Origin: JBGTLU01 sp041743935
GTDB lineage: Bacteria > Bacteroidota > Bacteroidia > Sphingobacteriales > Sphingobacteriaceae
Direction: 5' to 3'
Assembly (NCBI GenBank): GCA_041743935.1
Contig: JBGTLU010000004.1
Span: forward strand, 36,929 to 100,928
DNA length: 64,000 nt
Position numbers and translations under genes: made by a program. Below are positions 19,566 through 27,603 of the stretch, piece after piece. The first letter of the stretch is position 1, and each line of letters opens with the position of its first letter. Under the pieces are notes generated by a model. That model ran no database searches, was not told the DNA's origin, and saw nothing but the letters and a program-made list of their open reading frames with translations.

Positions 19566-19677
19566 TGTAGGGTGGTGAAATTGGCAGACACACCTCCTTG
19601 TCGCGGTGGCGGAGAGTTCAGAAAAGTCTTGTAAAAGGGATAACTGCTCCGTGAAGGTTCGACTCCTTCCCCTACAG
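19566..19677 (+). tRNA. Unusual class II tRNA-like gene, anticodon GUC, 43-nt variable arm
   Basis: The cloverleaf can be drawn base by base. The acceptor is TGTAGGG (19566-19572) with CCCTACA (19670-19676) and discriminator G73 at 19677; CCA is not encoded. The D stem is GTG/CAC with a Leu-type loop containing TTGG. The anticodon stem is CCTCC/GGTGG (one central T-T mismatch) with loop TTGTCGC, so the anticodon is GTC at 19600-19602. The T arm is GAAGG-TTCGACT-CCTTC. The variable region (19610-19652) is 43 nt and folds into a long hairpin, CGGAG-AGTT with AACT-G-CTCCG. The D arm and long variable arm are leucine-like, but the anticodon, C38, G10 and G73 are aspartate identity bases. It could be charged with Asp, Ser or Leu, have a non-translational role, or be decaying. 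Confidence 0.72.
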
Positions 19678-19713
19678 CTCTCTCTCATAAAGAGGTTTAT
19701 TGATTGGTTGCAT

Positions 19714-19741
19714 ACGACCCCTTGTGAAAACAAGGGGTCGT
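19714..19741. terminator. Hairpin between the tRNA-like gene and rdgB
   Basis: A perfect 12-bp inverted repeat (ACGACCCCTTGT, loop GAAA, ACAAGGGGTCGT) lies 37 bp after the tRNA-like gene and 8 bp from the convergent rdgB stop. The T tract after it is poor, so it may act as a weak bidirectional terminator or mRNA 3'-end stabiliser. Confidence 0.6.
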
Positions 19742-19748
19742 TGTGAAT

Positions 19749-20330
19749 TTATACGTTTGCTTGTAAAAAGTCTACTAATTTGGCTAGTGCTTTAGCCCGG
19801 TGGCTTATGCTACTTTTCTCACTCAAATCCATTTCTGCAAAAGTATTGGAATAGCCTTGTGGCTCAAAAACAGGATCATAGCCAAACCCATTTTTTCCAC
19901 TTCTTTCTGTCCGTATTTTTCCCTCTACCATGCCTTCAAAGAAATATTCATTACCATTTAATTGTAGAGAGATTATGGTTTTAAACCGAGCGCTTCGGTT
20001 GGGGTTATTGCCTAATTTAGAAAGCACTAAGTTTATATTTTCATCAAAATTTCTACTTCCTGCATAATGTGCGGAGTATACTCCAGGTTCTCCACCTAAG
20101 GCATCCACTTCCAATCCGCTATCATCTGCAAAACAATTTAAATCATACTTTTTAAAAACATATGCAGATTTTAGTGAAGCGTTTTCATGAAAAGTAGTAC
20201 CTGTTTCGGCAATCTCTTCTGTGCATCCAATATCTTCTAAGGTTAATAATTGGATACTTGGCGGAAGCAAGGCCTTAATTTCTTCTACTTTGTGTACATT
20301 GTTACTAGCAAAAACCAAATTAATTGACAT
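19749..20330 (-). CDS. rdgB: RdgB/HAM1 non-canonical purine NTP pyrophosphatase
   Basis: This 193-residue house-cleaning enzyme hydrolyses dITP, XTP and related deaminated nucleotides to monophosphates. Signatures in order are LVFASNNVHKVEEI at about 5-18, ETGTTFHENASLKS near 47-60, CFADDSGLEVDALGGEPGVY near 66-85, GKNGFGYDPVFEP near 144-156 and the C-terminal SHRAKALAKL. All conserved catalytic positions appear present and the length is standard. It overlaps the upstream gene by 11 bp, indicating an operon. Confidence 0.95.
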   Translation of the reverse strand: MSINLVFASNNVHKVEEIKALLPPSIQLLTLEDIGCTEEIAETGTTFHENASLKSAYVFKKYDLNCFADDSGLEVDALGGEPGVYSAHYAGSRNFDENINLVLSKLGNNPNRSARFKTIISLQLNGNEYFFEGMVEGKIRTERSGKNGFGYDPVFEPQGYSNTFAEMDLSEKSSISHRAKALAKLVDFLQANV

Positions 20331-20790
20331 GGAAAATTTTCTTTAATGATGTCCAAAGTTGTTTTTTTCTATTCATATCTGTACCTATAACAGATAATTC
20401 TTCTGCAGATAGCCATTCTGTATTTCCAATTTTTGAAATGGTATATAAATTAGAGTTTGACCCTTCAATTAATTCATTAACTCCAAACGCTAACACTATT
20501 TTTGCTTGGTTTTTCTCAATTAATTCTTCCGTTCTTTCAGTTGCGTGTGCACGGTTTACTATGATAATGTCCTTTTCACTAAGGTTTACTGCTTTTAGCA
20601 CTTTAAGCAAAAACTCTTTATCAACTATTGGTAAATCTTTAGCAACATATTCGTGAAACAATACCAATATTTTGTTTTTTGTAGGCTCCTCATGCTTTTT
20701 TTCTGGTTGAGTTTCATTTACTTCATAGATGTCTTCATTCATTAGATATGCTAATGCAATGGGATGAGAAGTAATAAGATTTTCAGACAT
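20320..20790 (-). CDS. Conserved hypothetical protein upstream of rdgB
   Basis: This protein of about 156 residues starts at ATG 20790; an in-frame TTG two codons earlier is possible. It is soluble, without a signal peptide or membrane segment. It shows a short acidic/lysine-rich linker (ETQPEKKHEEPTKN) followed by an alpha/beta region (KILVLFHEYVAKDLP...IIIVNRAHATERTEELIEKNQAKIVLAFG). I do not recognise a family. The 11-bp overlap with rdgB suggests co-translation. The only hint is that both belong to one short operon. Confidence 0.65.
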   Translation of the reverse strand: MSENLITSHPIALAYLMNEDIYEVNETQPEKKHEEPTKNKILVLFHEYVAKDLPIVDKEFLLKVLKAVNLSEKDIIIVNRAHATERTEELIEKNQAKIVLAFGVNELIEGSNSNLYTISKIGNTEWLSAEELSVIGTDMNRKKQLWTSLKKIFHVN

Positions 20791-20844
20791 GCCCAAAAGT
20801 ATTTAAAATTAGCTTCTAATCATACGTTTGACAATTTCTTCTCG

Positions 20845-20874
20845 TTGTAAATAGCCTAAAGTTTAGTACTTTCG
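20845..20874 (+). promoter_or_regulatory. Promoter of the PpiC-SurA operon
   Basis: TTG at 20845-20847 and TACTTTCG at 20867-20874 are spaced 19 nt, close to the Bacteroidota consensus (the last G of TTTG is shifted by one base). The ATG at 20894 lies 19 bp downstream. Confidence 0.6.
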
Positions 20875-20893
20875 CATTCTCAAAAATTAAATC

Positions 20894-22795
20894 ATGATGA
20901 AATCCATACGAGCTCTCTTAGTCCTGTGTTTTTTTGTAATTACCCACCAATCTCTTGCTCAAACCTTGTTTACTGTATCCGGTGAACCTGTGAGTAAAGC
21001 AGAATTTGAATCTGTTTTTCGTAAAAATGTAAGCAATGGTGAACAAATTAATAAAGAAGTAATCCGCGAATATTTAAACCGCTACATCGTAGTAAAACTC
21101 AAAGTTCGCGAAGCACGCGATTTAGGTTTAGATACTACTACAGAATTTAAAGATGAATACAACGAATACCGCAATAAATTGGCGGCACAATATTTAACTG
21201 ATAAAGAAGTAATAGAAAAACTTGTTTTAGAAGCTTACGAGCGGTCTAAATTTGAGGTAAATGCAAGTCATATACTATTGCGTTGCGATCCAAATGCAAG
21301 CCCGGCTGATACCTTATCTGTTTTTAACAGAATCATGGAAATCAGGAAAATGGCTGTAGCCAATAAAAAAGATTTTGCTGATTTAGCAAAAGAGTTCTCT
21401 GAAGAGCCAAATGCACAACAATCTGCCGGAAACTTGGGTTATTTCAGTAGTTTAAGGATGGTATATCCTTTTGAAAATGCTGCCTTTACCACTAAAGTTG
21501 GCGAAATATCAATGCCAATTCGCACTCGTTTTGGCTATCATTTGATAAAAGTTAATGATAAAAGAGAAGCTTTAGGCGAAATTACAGTTGCCCATATCAT
21601 GATAGCACCACGCGAAGATGAGCCCGGTGAAGATAAACGTATTGCGGATTCTCTTTATGTAGAACTTAGAAATGGTGCAGATTTTACTGCATTTGCCAAC
21701 CAATATTCTGACGATAGTGGTTCAGCACCAAGAGGTGGAGTACTACCAGCTTTTGGAAGCGGTGTTACCATTCCGGATTTTGAAAAAGCTGCGTTCGCAT
21801 TAACGGTAGATGGACAAATTTCAGAACCCATCCAAACCATGTACGGGTGGCACATAATAAAAAGAATTAGCAAAAAAGGCACTCCTAGTTTTGATGATAT
21901 AAAAGGAGATTTGAGGAACAGAGTTCAACGTGATTCCCGTTCTGAGTTAAATCGTATAACTTTGGTTGAGCGTATTAAAAAAGAAAATAATTTTAAAGAA
22001 AATACTTCTGTAGTAAAACCTTTAGTAGATAAATTTAAAGATAATGCAGATAAAAATACTAATGCAGAATTATTTAAACTTGCCGGAAAATCGTATTTAA
22101 AATCTGATTTTATTACGTTCATGAAACGCGTTCGTCCGGATTTTGAACAAATAGATAACCCCATTACAGTAAAAGAAGTGTACACCCAATTTGTTGCTGA
22201 TGAAGTTATCAAACACGAAAAATCTACATTAGAGTCTAAGTTTCCAGAGTTTAAAGCATTATCAAGAGAGTATTTTGATGGCATATTGTTGTTTACCATT
22301 ACCAATAAAATGGTTTGGGAAAAGTCGGTATCAGATACCCTAGGGCTACAACAGTATTACCAAACTATCCGTACTAATTTTATGATGCCGGAGCGAGTAA
22401 ACGTAGATAGATTTATTTGTAATGATGATAAAGTGGCAAAATCAGTACGCAAACAATTGAAAAGAAATAATCCGGAAGCAAGCACATTGATAGCAACAAT
22501 TAATGCAAAAAATACATCTAATTTAACCTGGAGAAATTCTGTTTTAGAAAAAGGGAGAGACGGGGTAATAGATAATTTGGGATGGATTAAAGGAATTCAT
22601 GAAATTAAAGAAAATGGTAAAACTGTTTTTGTTCGAATTAATTCTATACTACCTCCAGAACCAATGCCATTAGAAGAAGTAAAATCTAAAGTAATAAACG
22701 GATATCAGGAATATTTAGAGCAACAATGGATAGAAAGATTACGAGCAAAATATTTGGTTGAGGTTTTTAATGATGTTTATAATACATTAAAATAA
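20894..22795 (+). CDS. Periplasmic peptidyl-prolyl isomerase with two PpiC domains
   Basis: This 633-residue exported protein has a signal peptide ending QSLAQ. Two parvulin (PpiC) domains lie at about 125-225 and 230-330, each with the typical ASHILLR or VAHIMIAP opening and a GxLGYFSS or GGVLPAFGSG turn followed by FG(Y/W)HxIK. A long helical C-terminal region follows. It resembles the SurA/PrsA-type foldases and probably assists folding of outer membrane proteins in the periplasm. It is the first of four closely packed genes (spacings 1 bp, 4-bp overlap, 2 bp). Confidence 0.92.
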   Translation: MMKSIRALLVLCFFVITHQSLAQTLFTVSGEPVSKAEFESVFRKNVSNGEQINKEVIREYLNRYIVVKLKVREARDLGLDTTTEFKDEYNEYRNKLAAQYLTDKEVIEKLVLEAYERSKFEVNASHILLRCDPNASPADTLSVFNRIMEIRKMAVANKKDFADLAKEFSEEPNAQQSAGNLGYFSSLRMVYPFENAAFTTKVGEISMPIRTRFGYHLIKVNDKREALGEITVAHIMIAPREDEPGEDKRIADSLYVELRNGADFTAFANQYSDDSGSAPRGGVLPAFGSGVTIPDFEKAAFALTVDGQISEPIQTMYGWHIIKRISKKGTPSFDDIKGDLRNRVQRDSRSELNRITLVERIKKENNFKENTSVVKPLVDKFKDNADKNTNAELFKLAGKSYLKSDFITFMKRVRPDFEQIDNPITVKEVYTQFVADEVIKHEKSTLESKFPEFKALSREYFDGILLFTITNKMVWEKSVSDTLGLQQYYQTIRTNFMMPERVNVDRFICNDDKVAKSVRKQLKRNNPEASTLIATINAKNTSNLTWRNSVLEKGRDGVIDNLGWIKGIHEIKENGKTVFVRINSILPPEPMPLEEVKSKVINGYQEYLEQQWIERLRAKYLVEVFNDVYNTLK

Positions 22796-22796
22796 T

Positions 22797-23645
22797 TTGA
22801 AAAGAGCTATTTGCATATTTCCATTCTTATTGTTGATTTCATGCAGCAAACCGCCACCAAAAACCATGGAGCAGCCGGTTGCAAGAGCCTACGACAAATT
22901 TCTATATGCAAAAGATTTAGCAGGGGTGGTACCCGAAGGAGTAACTGGTTCAGATAGTGTAATTATTGTCAATGGATTTATTGAGAACTGGATGAAACAA
23001 ATTGCACTCTTAAAACAAGCAGAAAGGAATGTAGTTATAGATGAGCTACGTTTGCAAAAAGAATTGCAAGATTACAGAAACTCACTCCTAATTTTTGAAT
23101 ATCTACAAGCAATAGTTAATTCAAAATTAGATACCGTTGTTACTGAAGGTGAGGTTGTATGGTATTACCAGAACAACCCGGATAATTTTGTGTTAGAAAA
23201 TAATTTGTATCAAGTTGATTATTTAAAGACTATTAAAACCGATATAAACCTGCCAAAACTAAAAAAGCAGTTTGGGTCAAACAGGAATTTCGATAAAATT
23301 CAATTAATGAATTACAGCATTGAAAATCTGAAAGAGTATTCTTACGGAGATAGTGCTTGGCTCTCGATAAGTCAAATGAATGAAACTATTCCAACCATTC
23401 CATTTTATGAATCAGACTTAATACCAGGCAAAATTGTGGAGATAACGCTAAGCAATGATGTATTTTTAGTAGCTTGCAAGGCCATTAATCCCAGAGGAAA
23501 TCTGAAACCATTGGAGCTTGCAAAAAATGAAATAAAAACCCTAGTAATTAATAAAAGAAGGCAAGACCTGATGGATGAAAATGCACAAGGTGTTTTTAAG
23601 AAAGCTCTAGCCGATAATAACATAGAATTTATAAAACAAAAATGA
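22797..23645 (+). CDS. PpiC/SurA-related lipoprotein
   Basis: This 282-residue protein starts at TTG 22797, one base after the previous stop. A Met-free lipoprotein signal needs this start: KRAICIFPFLLLISC, with lipobox LISC and acceptor Cys16. The body has the helical layout of SurA N-terminal chaperone domains (about 30-120, WMKQIALLKQAERNV...), but no complete parvulin motif is visible. It is probably a chaperone-like lipoprotein working with its neighbours. Its 3' end overlaps surA by four bases. Confidence 0.78.
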   Translation: MKRAICIFPFLLLISCSKPPPKTMEQPVARAYDKFLYAKDLAGVVPEGVTGSDSVIIVNGFIENWMKQIALLKQAERNVVIDELRLQKELQDYRNSLLIFEYLQAIVNSKLDTVVTEGEVVWYYQNNPDNFVLENNLYQVDYLKTIKTDINLPKLKKQFGSNRNFDKIQLMNYSIENLKEYSYGDSAWLSISQMNETIPTIPFYESDLIPGKIVEITLSNDVFLVACKAINPRGNLKPLELAKNEIKTLVINKRRQDLMDENAQGVFKKALADNNIEFIKQK

Positions 23646-24991
23646 GAAAAATAGGAACATTACTATTAGTTTTTATTTCGATGTTTTTTTATGCAAATGC
23701 GCAAAGATCCATTGATAAAGTAGTGGCTGTAGTGGGTGATAGAATCATCTTGAAATCAGATATTGAAGCACAATATGTGGAATACTTGCGACAAGGTGGT
23801 GAGCCAGATGAAGCAATAAGATGCACAGTTTTAGAGCAACTATTGACACAAAAACTCTTAGTAATACAAGCAGGTATAGATAGTGTTACTGTAGATGAAA
23901 GCAGAGTAGAAGATGAACTTAATCGCAGATTACGATTTTTTACCTCGCAATTTGGAACCATAGATAAACTAGAAGAATTTTTAGGTAAATCGGTTATCCA
24001 ATTTAAAGACGAAGCCCGAAATGATGTGCGTGAATTATTGGTTGCTCAACTTATGCAATCTAATATCACCCAAAATATTACAGTATCCCCATTAGAAGTT
24101 CGTCAGTTTTTCGAGAAAATTCCCGAAGCTGATTTACCTTTCTACAATACGGAGGTGGAAGTAGGTCAAATCATTCGGTACCCGGTATATAACGACGAGC
24201 AAAAAGCAATTGCCAGAACCAGATTAGATGAAATAAGAACCCGTGTGCGTAATGGTGAAAGTTTTTCCAACATGGCCATTTTATATTCACAAGATCCTGA
24301 ATCAGCAAAACGAGGTGGAGAGCTTGGTTTTGTAAACCGTGGTGATTTAGTTCCGCAATTTGAGGCCGTAGCATTTAAGTTAAAACCAGGCGAAGTATCG
24401 CAAGTGGTAGAAACAGAATTTGGTTTTCATATCATCCAATCGATAGAAAGAAGAGGGGATCAAATAAATGTACGTCACATCCTCATACAACCAACTTTTT
24501 CGCCAAGAGAAATGCAAAATGCAAGGACCATTTTAGATTCGGCTCGTAACGAAGTTATTTCTGGCAGATTAACTTGGGCTGCAGCAGCAACTAAATTTTC
24601 TGATGATGTAACTACCCGAAGTAATGGAGGGATGTTTGCTAATTCGCAAGACGGAACCAGTTTAATCCCATTAAACTTACTAGAGCAAGATGTTTTTTCT
24701 ATCATTGATACTATGCAAGCGGGCGTTTACTCACAGCCATTGGTTTATGTAAATCCGCAAGATGGTAAAAGAGGATTCAGAATTATTTATTACAAATCCA
24801 GAATTGCACCACATAAAGCAAGTTTAGAGCAGGATTATCCAAAAATTCAAGCTGCCGCTTTAAATGAAAAACGTGCTAAAGCCGTTGAATTATGGTTTGA
24901 AAAACGTAGACAAGAACAATACATTCGGGTAAATGAAGAGTTCTTAAATTGCGATGATATTAAACTTTGGATTACAAAAGTTACCCCATAA
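23642..24991 (+). CDS. surA: SurA-like periplasmic chaperone / peptidyl-prolyl isomerase
   Basis: This 449-residue exported protein has a signal peptide ending YANAQ. It then has the SurA N-terminal chaperone domain (IDKVVAVVGDRIILKSDIEAQY at about 22-43) and two parvulin domains (about 175-275 and 280-385). The first contains GGELGFVNRGDLVPQFE and FGFHIIQ; the second starts INVRHILIQP. SurA escorts unfolded beta-barrel proteins to the BAM complex. Length and order match the family. It is translationally coupled to the upstream lipoprotein gene. Confidence 0.93.
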   Translation: MRKIGTLLLVFISMFFYANAQRSIDKVVAVVGDRIILKSDIEAQYVEYLRQGGEPDEAIRCTVLEQLLTQKLLVIQAGIDSVTVDESRVEDELNRRLRFFTSQFGTIDKLEEFLGKSVIQFKDEARNDVRELLVAQLMQSNITQNITVSPLEVRQFFEKIPEADLPFYNTEVEVGQIIRYPVYNDEQKAIARTRLDEIRTRVRNGESFSNMAILYSQDPESAKRGGELGFVNRGDLVPQFEAVAFKLKPGEVSQVVETEFGFHIIQSIERRGDQINVRHILIQPTFSPREMQNARTILDSARNEVISGRLTWAAAATKFSDDVTTRSNGGMFANSQDGTSLIPLNLLEQDVFSIIDTMQAGVYSQPLVYVNPQDGKRGFRIIYYKSRIAPHKASLEQDYPKIQAAALNEKRAKAVELWFEKRRQEQYIRVNEEFLNCDDIKLWITKVTP

Positions 24992-24993
24992 AC

Positions 24994-25965
24994 ATGCATA
25001 AATTTAACTCGGATGTAGAGGCAGTAGATGCCTTACACGAAACATTTGGCCAATTAAAAACAGAACTAAGTAAAGTAATTATTGGGCAAGATGAAGTAGT
25101 AAAATCCGTTTTAATTTCTATTTTTAGTAATGGCCATTGTTTATTGGTTGGAGTACCCGGATTAGCAAAAACACTACTGGTCCAAACCATCTCTCAAGTA
25201 TTAGATTTGTCGTATAATCGCATACAATTTACGCCAGATTTAATGCCTTCTGATATTACAGGGTCAGAGATATTGGGCGAAGACAGAAATTTTAAATTTA
25301 TAAAAGGTCCCATATTTTCTAACATTATTTTGGCGGATGAGATAAACAGAACGCCTCCAAAAACTCAAGCAGCTTTATTAGAAGCCATGCAAGAAAGATC
25401 GGTTACTGTGGGCGGTGTAACTCGCACTTTACCTCAGCCATTTTTTGTATTGGCAACTCAAAACCCAATTGAACAAGAAGGTACCTACCCATTACCGGAG
25501 GCTCAATTAGACCGGTTTATGTTCAATATTAAGTTAGATTACCCAACATTTGAGCAAGAACTGCAGGTAGTGAAAAATACTACATCAGATTATACATCTA
25601 CCCTAAACAAATTGCTTACCGCTGAGCAAATTATTTTTTTCCAACAATTGGTACGTAAAATTCCGGTAGCTGATAATGTATATGAATTTGCAGTATCCTT
25701 AGCTGCAAAATCTCGTCCGGGTACTTCTATGGCTACACCAGATATTAACAGTTATCTTTCTTGGGGTGCAGGTCCGAGAGCTTCGCAATACTTAGTATTA
25801 GGTGCAAAATGTCATGCTGCAGTTACTGGAAAATACTCTCCTGATATAGAAGATGTAAAAGCAGTTGCAGAAACCATATTACGTCATCGATTGGTACGTA
25901 ATTACAAAGCCGAAGCAGAAGGAATTTCGGTTGAATCTATCATTGATGGATTGATTACAAAATAA
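24994..25965 (+). CDS. MoxR-family AAA+ ATPase
   Basis: This protein of about 323 residues has a Walker A (GVPGLAKT) near residue 50 and a Walker B (ILADEINRTPPKTQAALLEAMQE) near 115. The family signature QNPIEQEGTYPLPEAQLDRF lies near 160. The ATG at 24994 is used; the frame is open further upstream but overlaps surA. MoxR ATPases are chaperones usually paired with VWA-domain proteins, which are absent here; in this operon it follows three OMP-folding factors. Confidence 0.93.
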   Translation: MHKFNSDVEAVDALHETFGQLKTELSKVIIGQDEVVKSVLISIFSNGHCLLVGVPGLAKTLLVQTISQVLDLSYNRIQFTPDLMPSDITGSEILGEDRNFKFIKGPIFSNIILADEINRTPPKTQAALLEAMQERSVTVGGVTRTLPQPFFVLATQNPIEQEGTYPLPEAQLDRFMFNIKLDYPTFEQELQVVKNTTSDYTSTLNKLLTAEQIIFFQQLVRKIPVADNVYEFAVSLAAKSRPGTSMATPDINSYLSWGAGPRASQYLVLGAKCHAAVTGKYSPDIEDVKAVAETILRHRLVRNYKAEAEGISVESIIDGLITK

Positions 25966-25978
25966 GATTTAATACTCT

Positions 25979-26920
25979 TTACGGTCTGTAATTGGCAATT
26001 TTTAAAATTTCTTGTGCATCGGTTTGATGTATCCATTCTGATGGTATTTTCCCGGTTTCTTGGATATATTTCCTGATTATTTGCCAACCAATATATGTGC
26101 CCAATTTTGGAGCAGAATCAGGGGCTAATCCAGAAGTAAATGGTCCTTCACTAAAATATTTATCGAAACTAAGTTCATCTGAAGTAAATAATAAATCTTC
26201 TTGAATAAACAATGCCCAAATGTCTCGTTCATTACTTTTTACCCAATTCAATTGCTCGGGGGTATAGGTTATTTTCAATCTATCATCCATTTCTGGTAGT
26301 AGTAAATCCATTAATACCAATAGCTTACCCTCATAAATCATTAGATCTAAAAATGTTGCATTTTTAACCGGCTCCTCTACTTGTTGCTGTAAAAAGGCTT
26401 CAATGGTCATCGGCACTAAATTCTCCGGATTTGTTTTTCGGATTAAATAATTGGGCAGAAAGTTGGAATAGGTTGGATAATCTTCGCCCAAAAAATAATC
26501 CAATCCAATTCCTATTTTGTTTTCATCAAAAACCAAAGGATACGCAAAACCAGTAATCATTGTAAAAAACTGAGGGATTTCTGCATCAGGAAAATAGTAT
26601 AGGTAATATTTAATACTCTTTTCTAATTGGTTTTCGTACACATCAAAATTTGTAAATTTTGTTTTTACATCATTAGCTATTTTATTAAAGTTTTCATCTT
26701 CTTTAAAGACATCATACTCCGAGCTATCTGATAGAACTATTACTCGATTAAGATAAAAATCATATAAAGCATCGTTATTAAATGGTTTTTTTTGGTCAAA
26801 AATGGCCATTTCGGTACGATATATGCTTATTTTGTAGCTAATGGTTGATATATCTGGTCTTTTGCTATCCGTACAAGCAATCATTAAAATCAAAATCAAA
26901 AAAATTGAATAACTTCGCAT
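25979..26920 (-). CDS. gldB: GldB, gliding motility lipoprotein
   Basis: This 313-residue lipoprotein has the signal MRSYSIFLILILMIAC. An in-frame GTG two codons earlier is less likely. The body matches GldB: YYFPDAEIPQFFTMITGF, GIGLDYFLGEDYPTY, a LPNYLIRK segment, and the C-terminal GTYIGWQIIRKYI. GldB is needed for gliding and type IX secretion in Flavobacterium johnsoniae; its biochemical role is unclear. Finding nadE close by agrees with the known gld neighbourhood of flavobacteria, but gldC is absent and the gene is divergent from the barrel-nadE pair. Confidence 0.85.
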   Translation of the reverse strand: MRSYSIFLILILMIACTDSKRPDISTISYKISIYRTEMAIFDQKKPFNNDALYDFYLNRVIVLSDSSEYDVFKEDENFNKIANDVKTKFTNFDVYENQLEKSIKYYLYYFPDAEIPQFFTMITGFAYPLVFDENKIGIGLDYFLGEDYPTYSNFLPNYLIRKTNPENLVPMTIEAFLQQQVEEPVKNATFLDLMIYEGKLLVLMDLLLPEMDDRLKITYTPEQLNWVKSNERDIWALFIQEDLLFTSDELSFDKYFSEGPFTSGLAPDSAPKLGTYIGWQIIRKYIQETGKIPSEWIHQTDAQEILKIANYRP

Positions 26921-26946
26921 AAACACTTACTAATTGTTAGAAACAC

Positions 26947-27603
26947 ATGAAAAATTTACAAAAAAGAATATTCTTGATAGCCTTAATGGGCATTTTATTA
27001 AGCCTTGGTACACAAGCGCAAAGTACAAAAGAATTTGATTTAGGTATAAAAGCACACCCATTACTCGGGTTTTTGCGTTCATCAACCAATGGAGTAGTAA
27101 ACAGAGGAACTGTAGCAGGTTTTGCTTATGGTTTGATGTTAGACTATAATTTTCAGCCAAACTACTCTTTCAATTCCGAATTTTCTATAACGGCAACAGG
27201 TGGTAAAACCAGAACTACAGATGGCAATACCGTAACAGACACTCGCTATCGTTTACAATTTATAGAGATTCCTGTTTCTTTAAAATTAAGAACAAATAAA
27301 GTAGAAGCCGGACAGTTTTATGGTCAATTTGGATTGGTTCCGGGTATCAACATAAAATCTACCATTGAAGGGACCACTACTACAAGTGGTGTTTCTAATG
27401 ACTTTGATAAAACAAATAATTCTGATCAAACTAATTTTTTTAGAGTGGGTTTATTAATAGGAGCCGGTTTGCAATATGATTTAGGAAATAACGCTAATGC
27501 AAACTTTGGGGTATCCTTAAACAATGGATTTACAGATTTTGCCAAAGGGCCAACTAAATTAAATAACTCGTACCTTGCCTTTAATTTTGGTATATTCTTT
27601 TAA
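26947..27603 (+). CDS. Outer membrane beta-barrel protein
   Basis: This 218-residue protein has a signal peptide ending TQAQS. Alternating amphipathic strands follow (FAYGLMLDYNFQPNYSFNSE, RLQFIEIPVSLKLRT, FGLVPGINI, FRVGLLIGAGLQYDLG), ending in a Phe-terminated strand (YLAFNFGIFF). That is typical for BAM-assembled small barrels annotated as porin family/PorT-like. Its stop is immediately followed by the nadE ATG (0 bp gap), so the two are co-transcribed, an odd partner for an NAD synthase. Confidence 0.85.
   Translation: MKNLQKRIFLIALMGILLSLGTQAQSTKEFDLGIKAHPLLGFLRSSTNGVVNRGTVAGFAYGLMLDYNFQPNYSFNSEFSITATGGKTRTTDGNTVTDTRYRLQFIEIPVSLKLRTNKVEAGQFYGQFGLVPGINIKSTIEGTTTTSGVSNDFDKTNNSDQTNFFRVGLLIGAGLQYDLGNNANANFGVSLNNGFTDFAKGPTKLNNSYLAFNFGIFF

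Noticed and set aside
19566..19677. tmRNA or a tRNA with a group I intron
   Set aside because: The element is too short for tmRNA, and the extra bases lie in the variable arm, not in the anticodon loop where group I introns of tRNA-Leu sit.
19551..19733. 60-codon minus-strand reading frame across the tRNA-like gene
   Set aside because: It is fully covered by a structured RNA gene and has no recognisable protein similarity or start context.
24967..24993. Nine extra N-terminal codons of the MoxR protein
   Set aside because: They overlap the end of surA and the ATG at 24994 directly precedes the family's N-terminal region.
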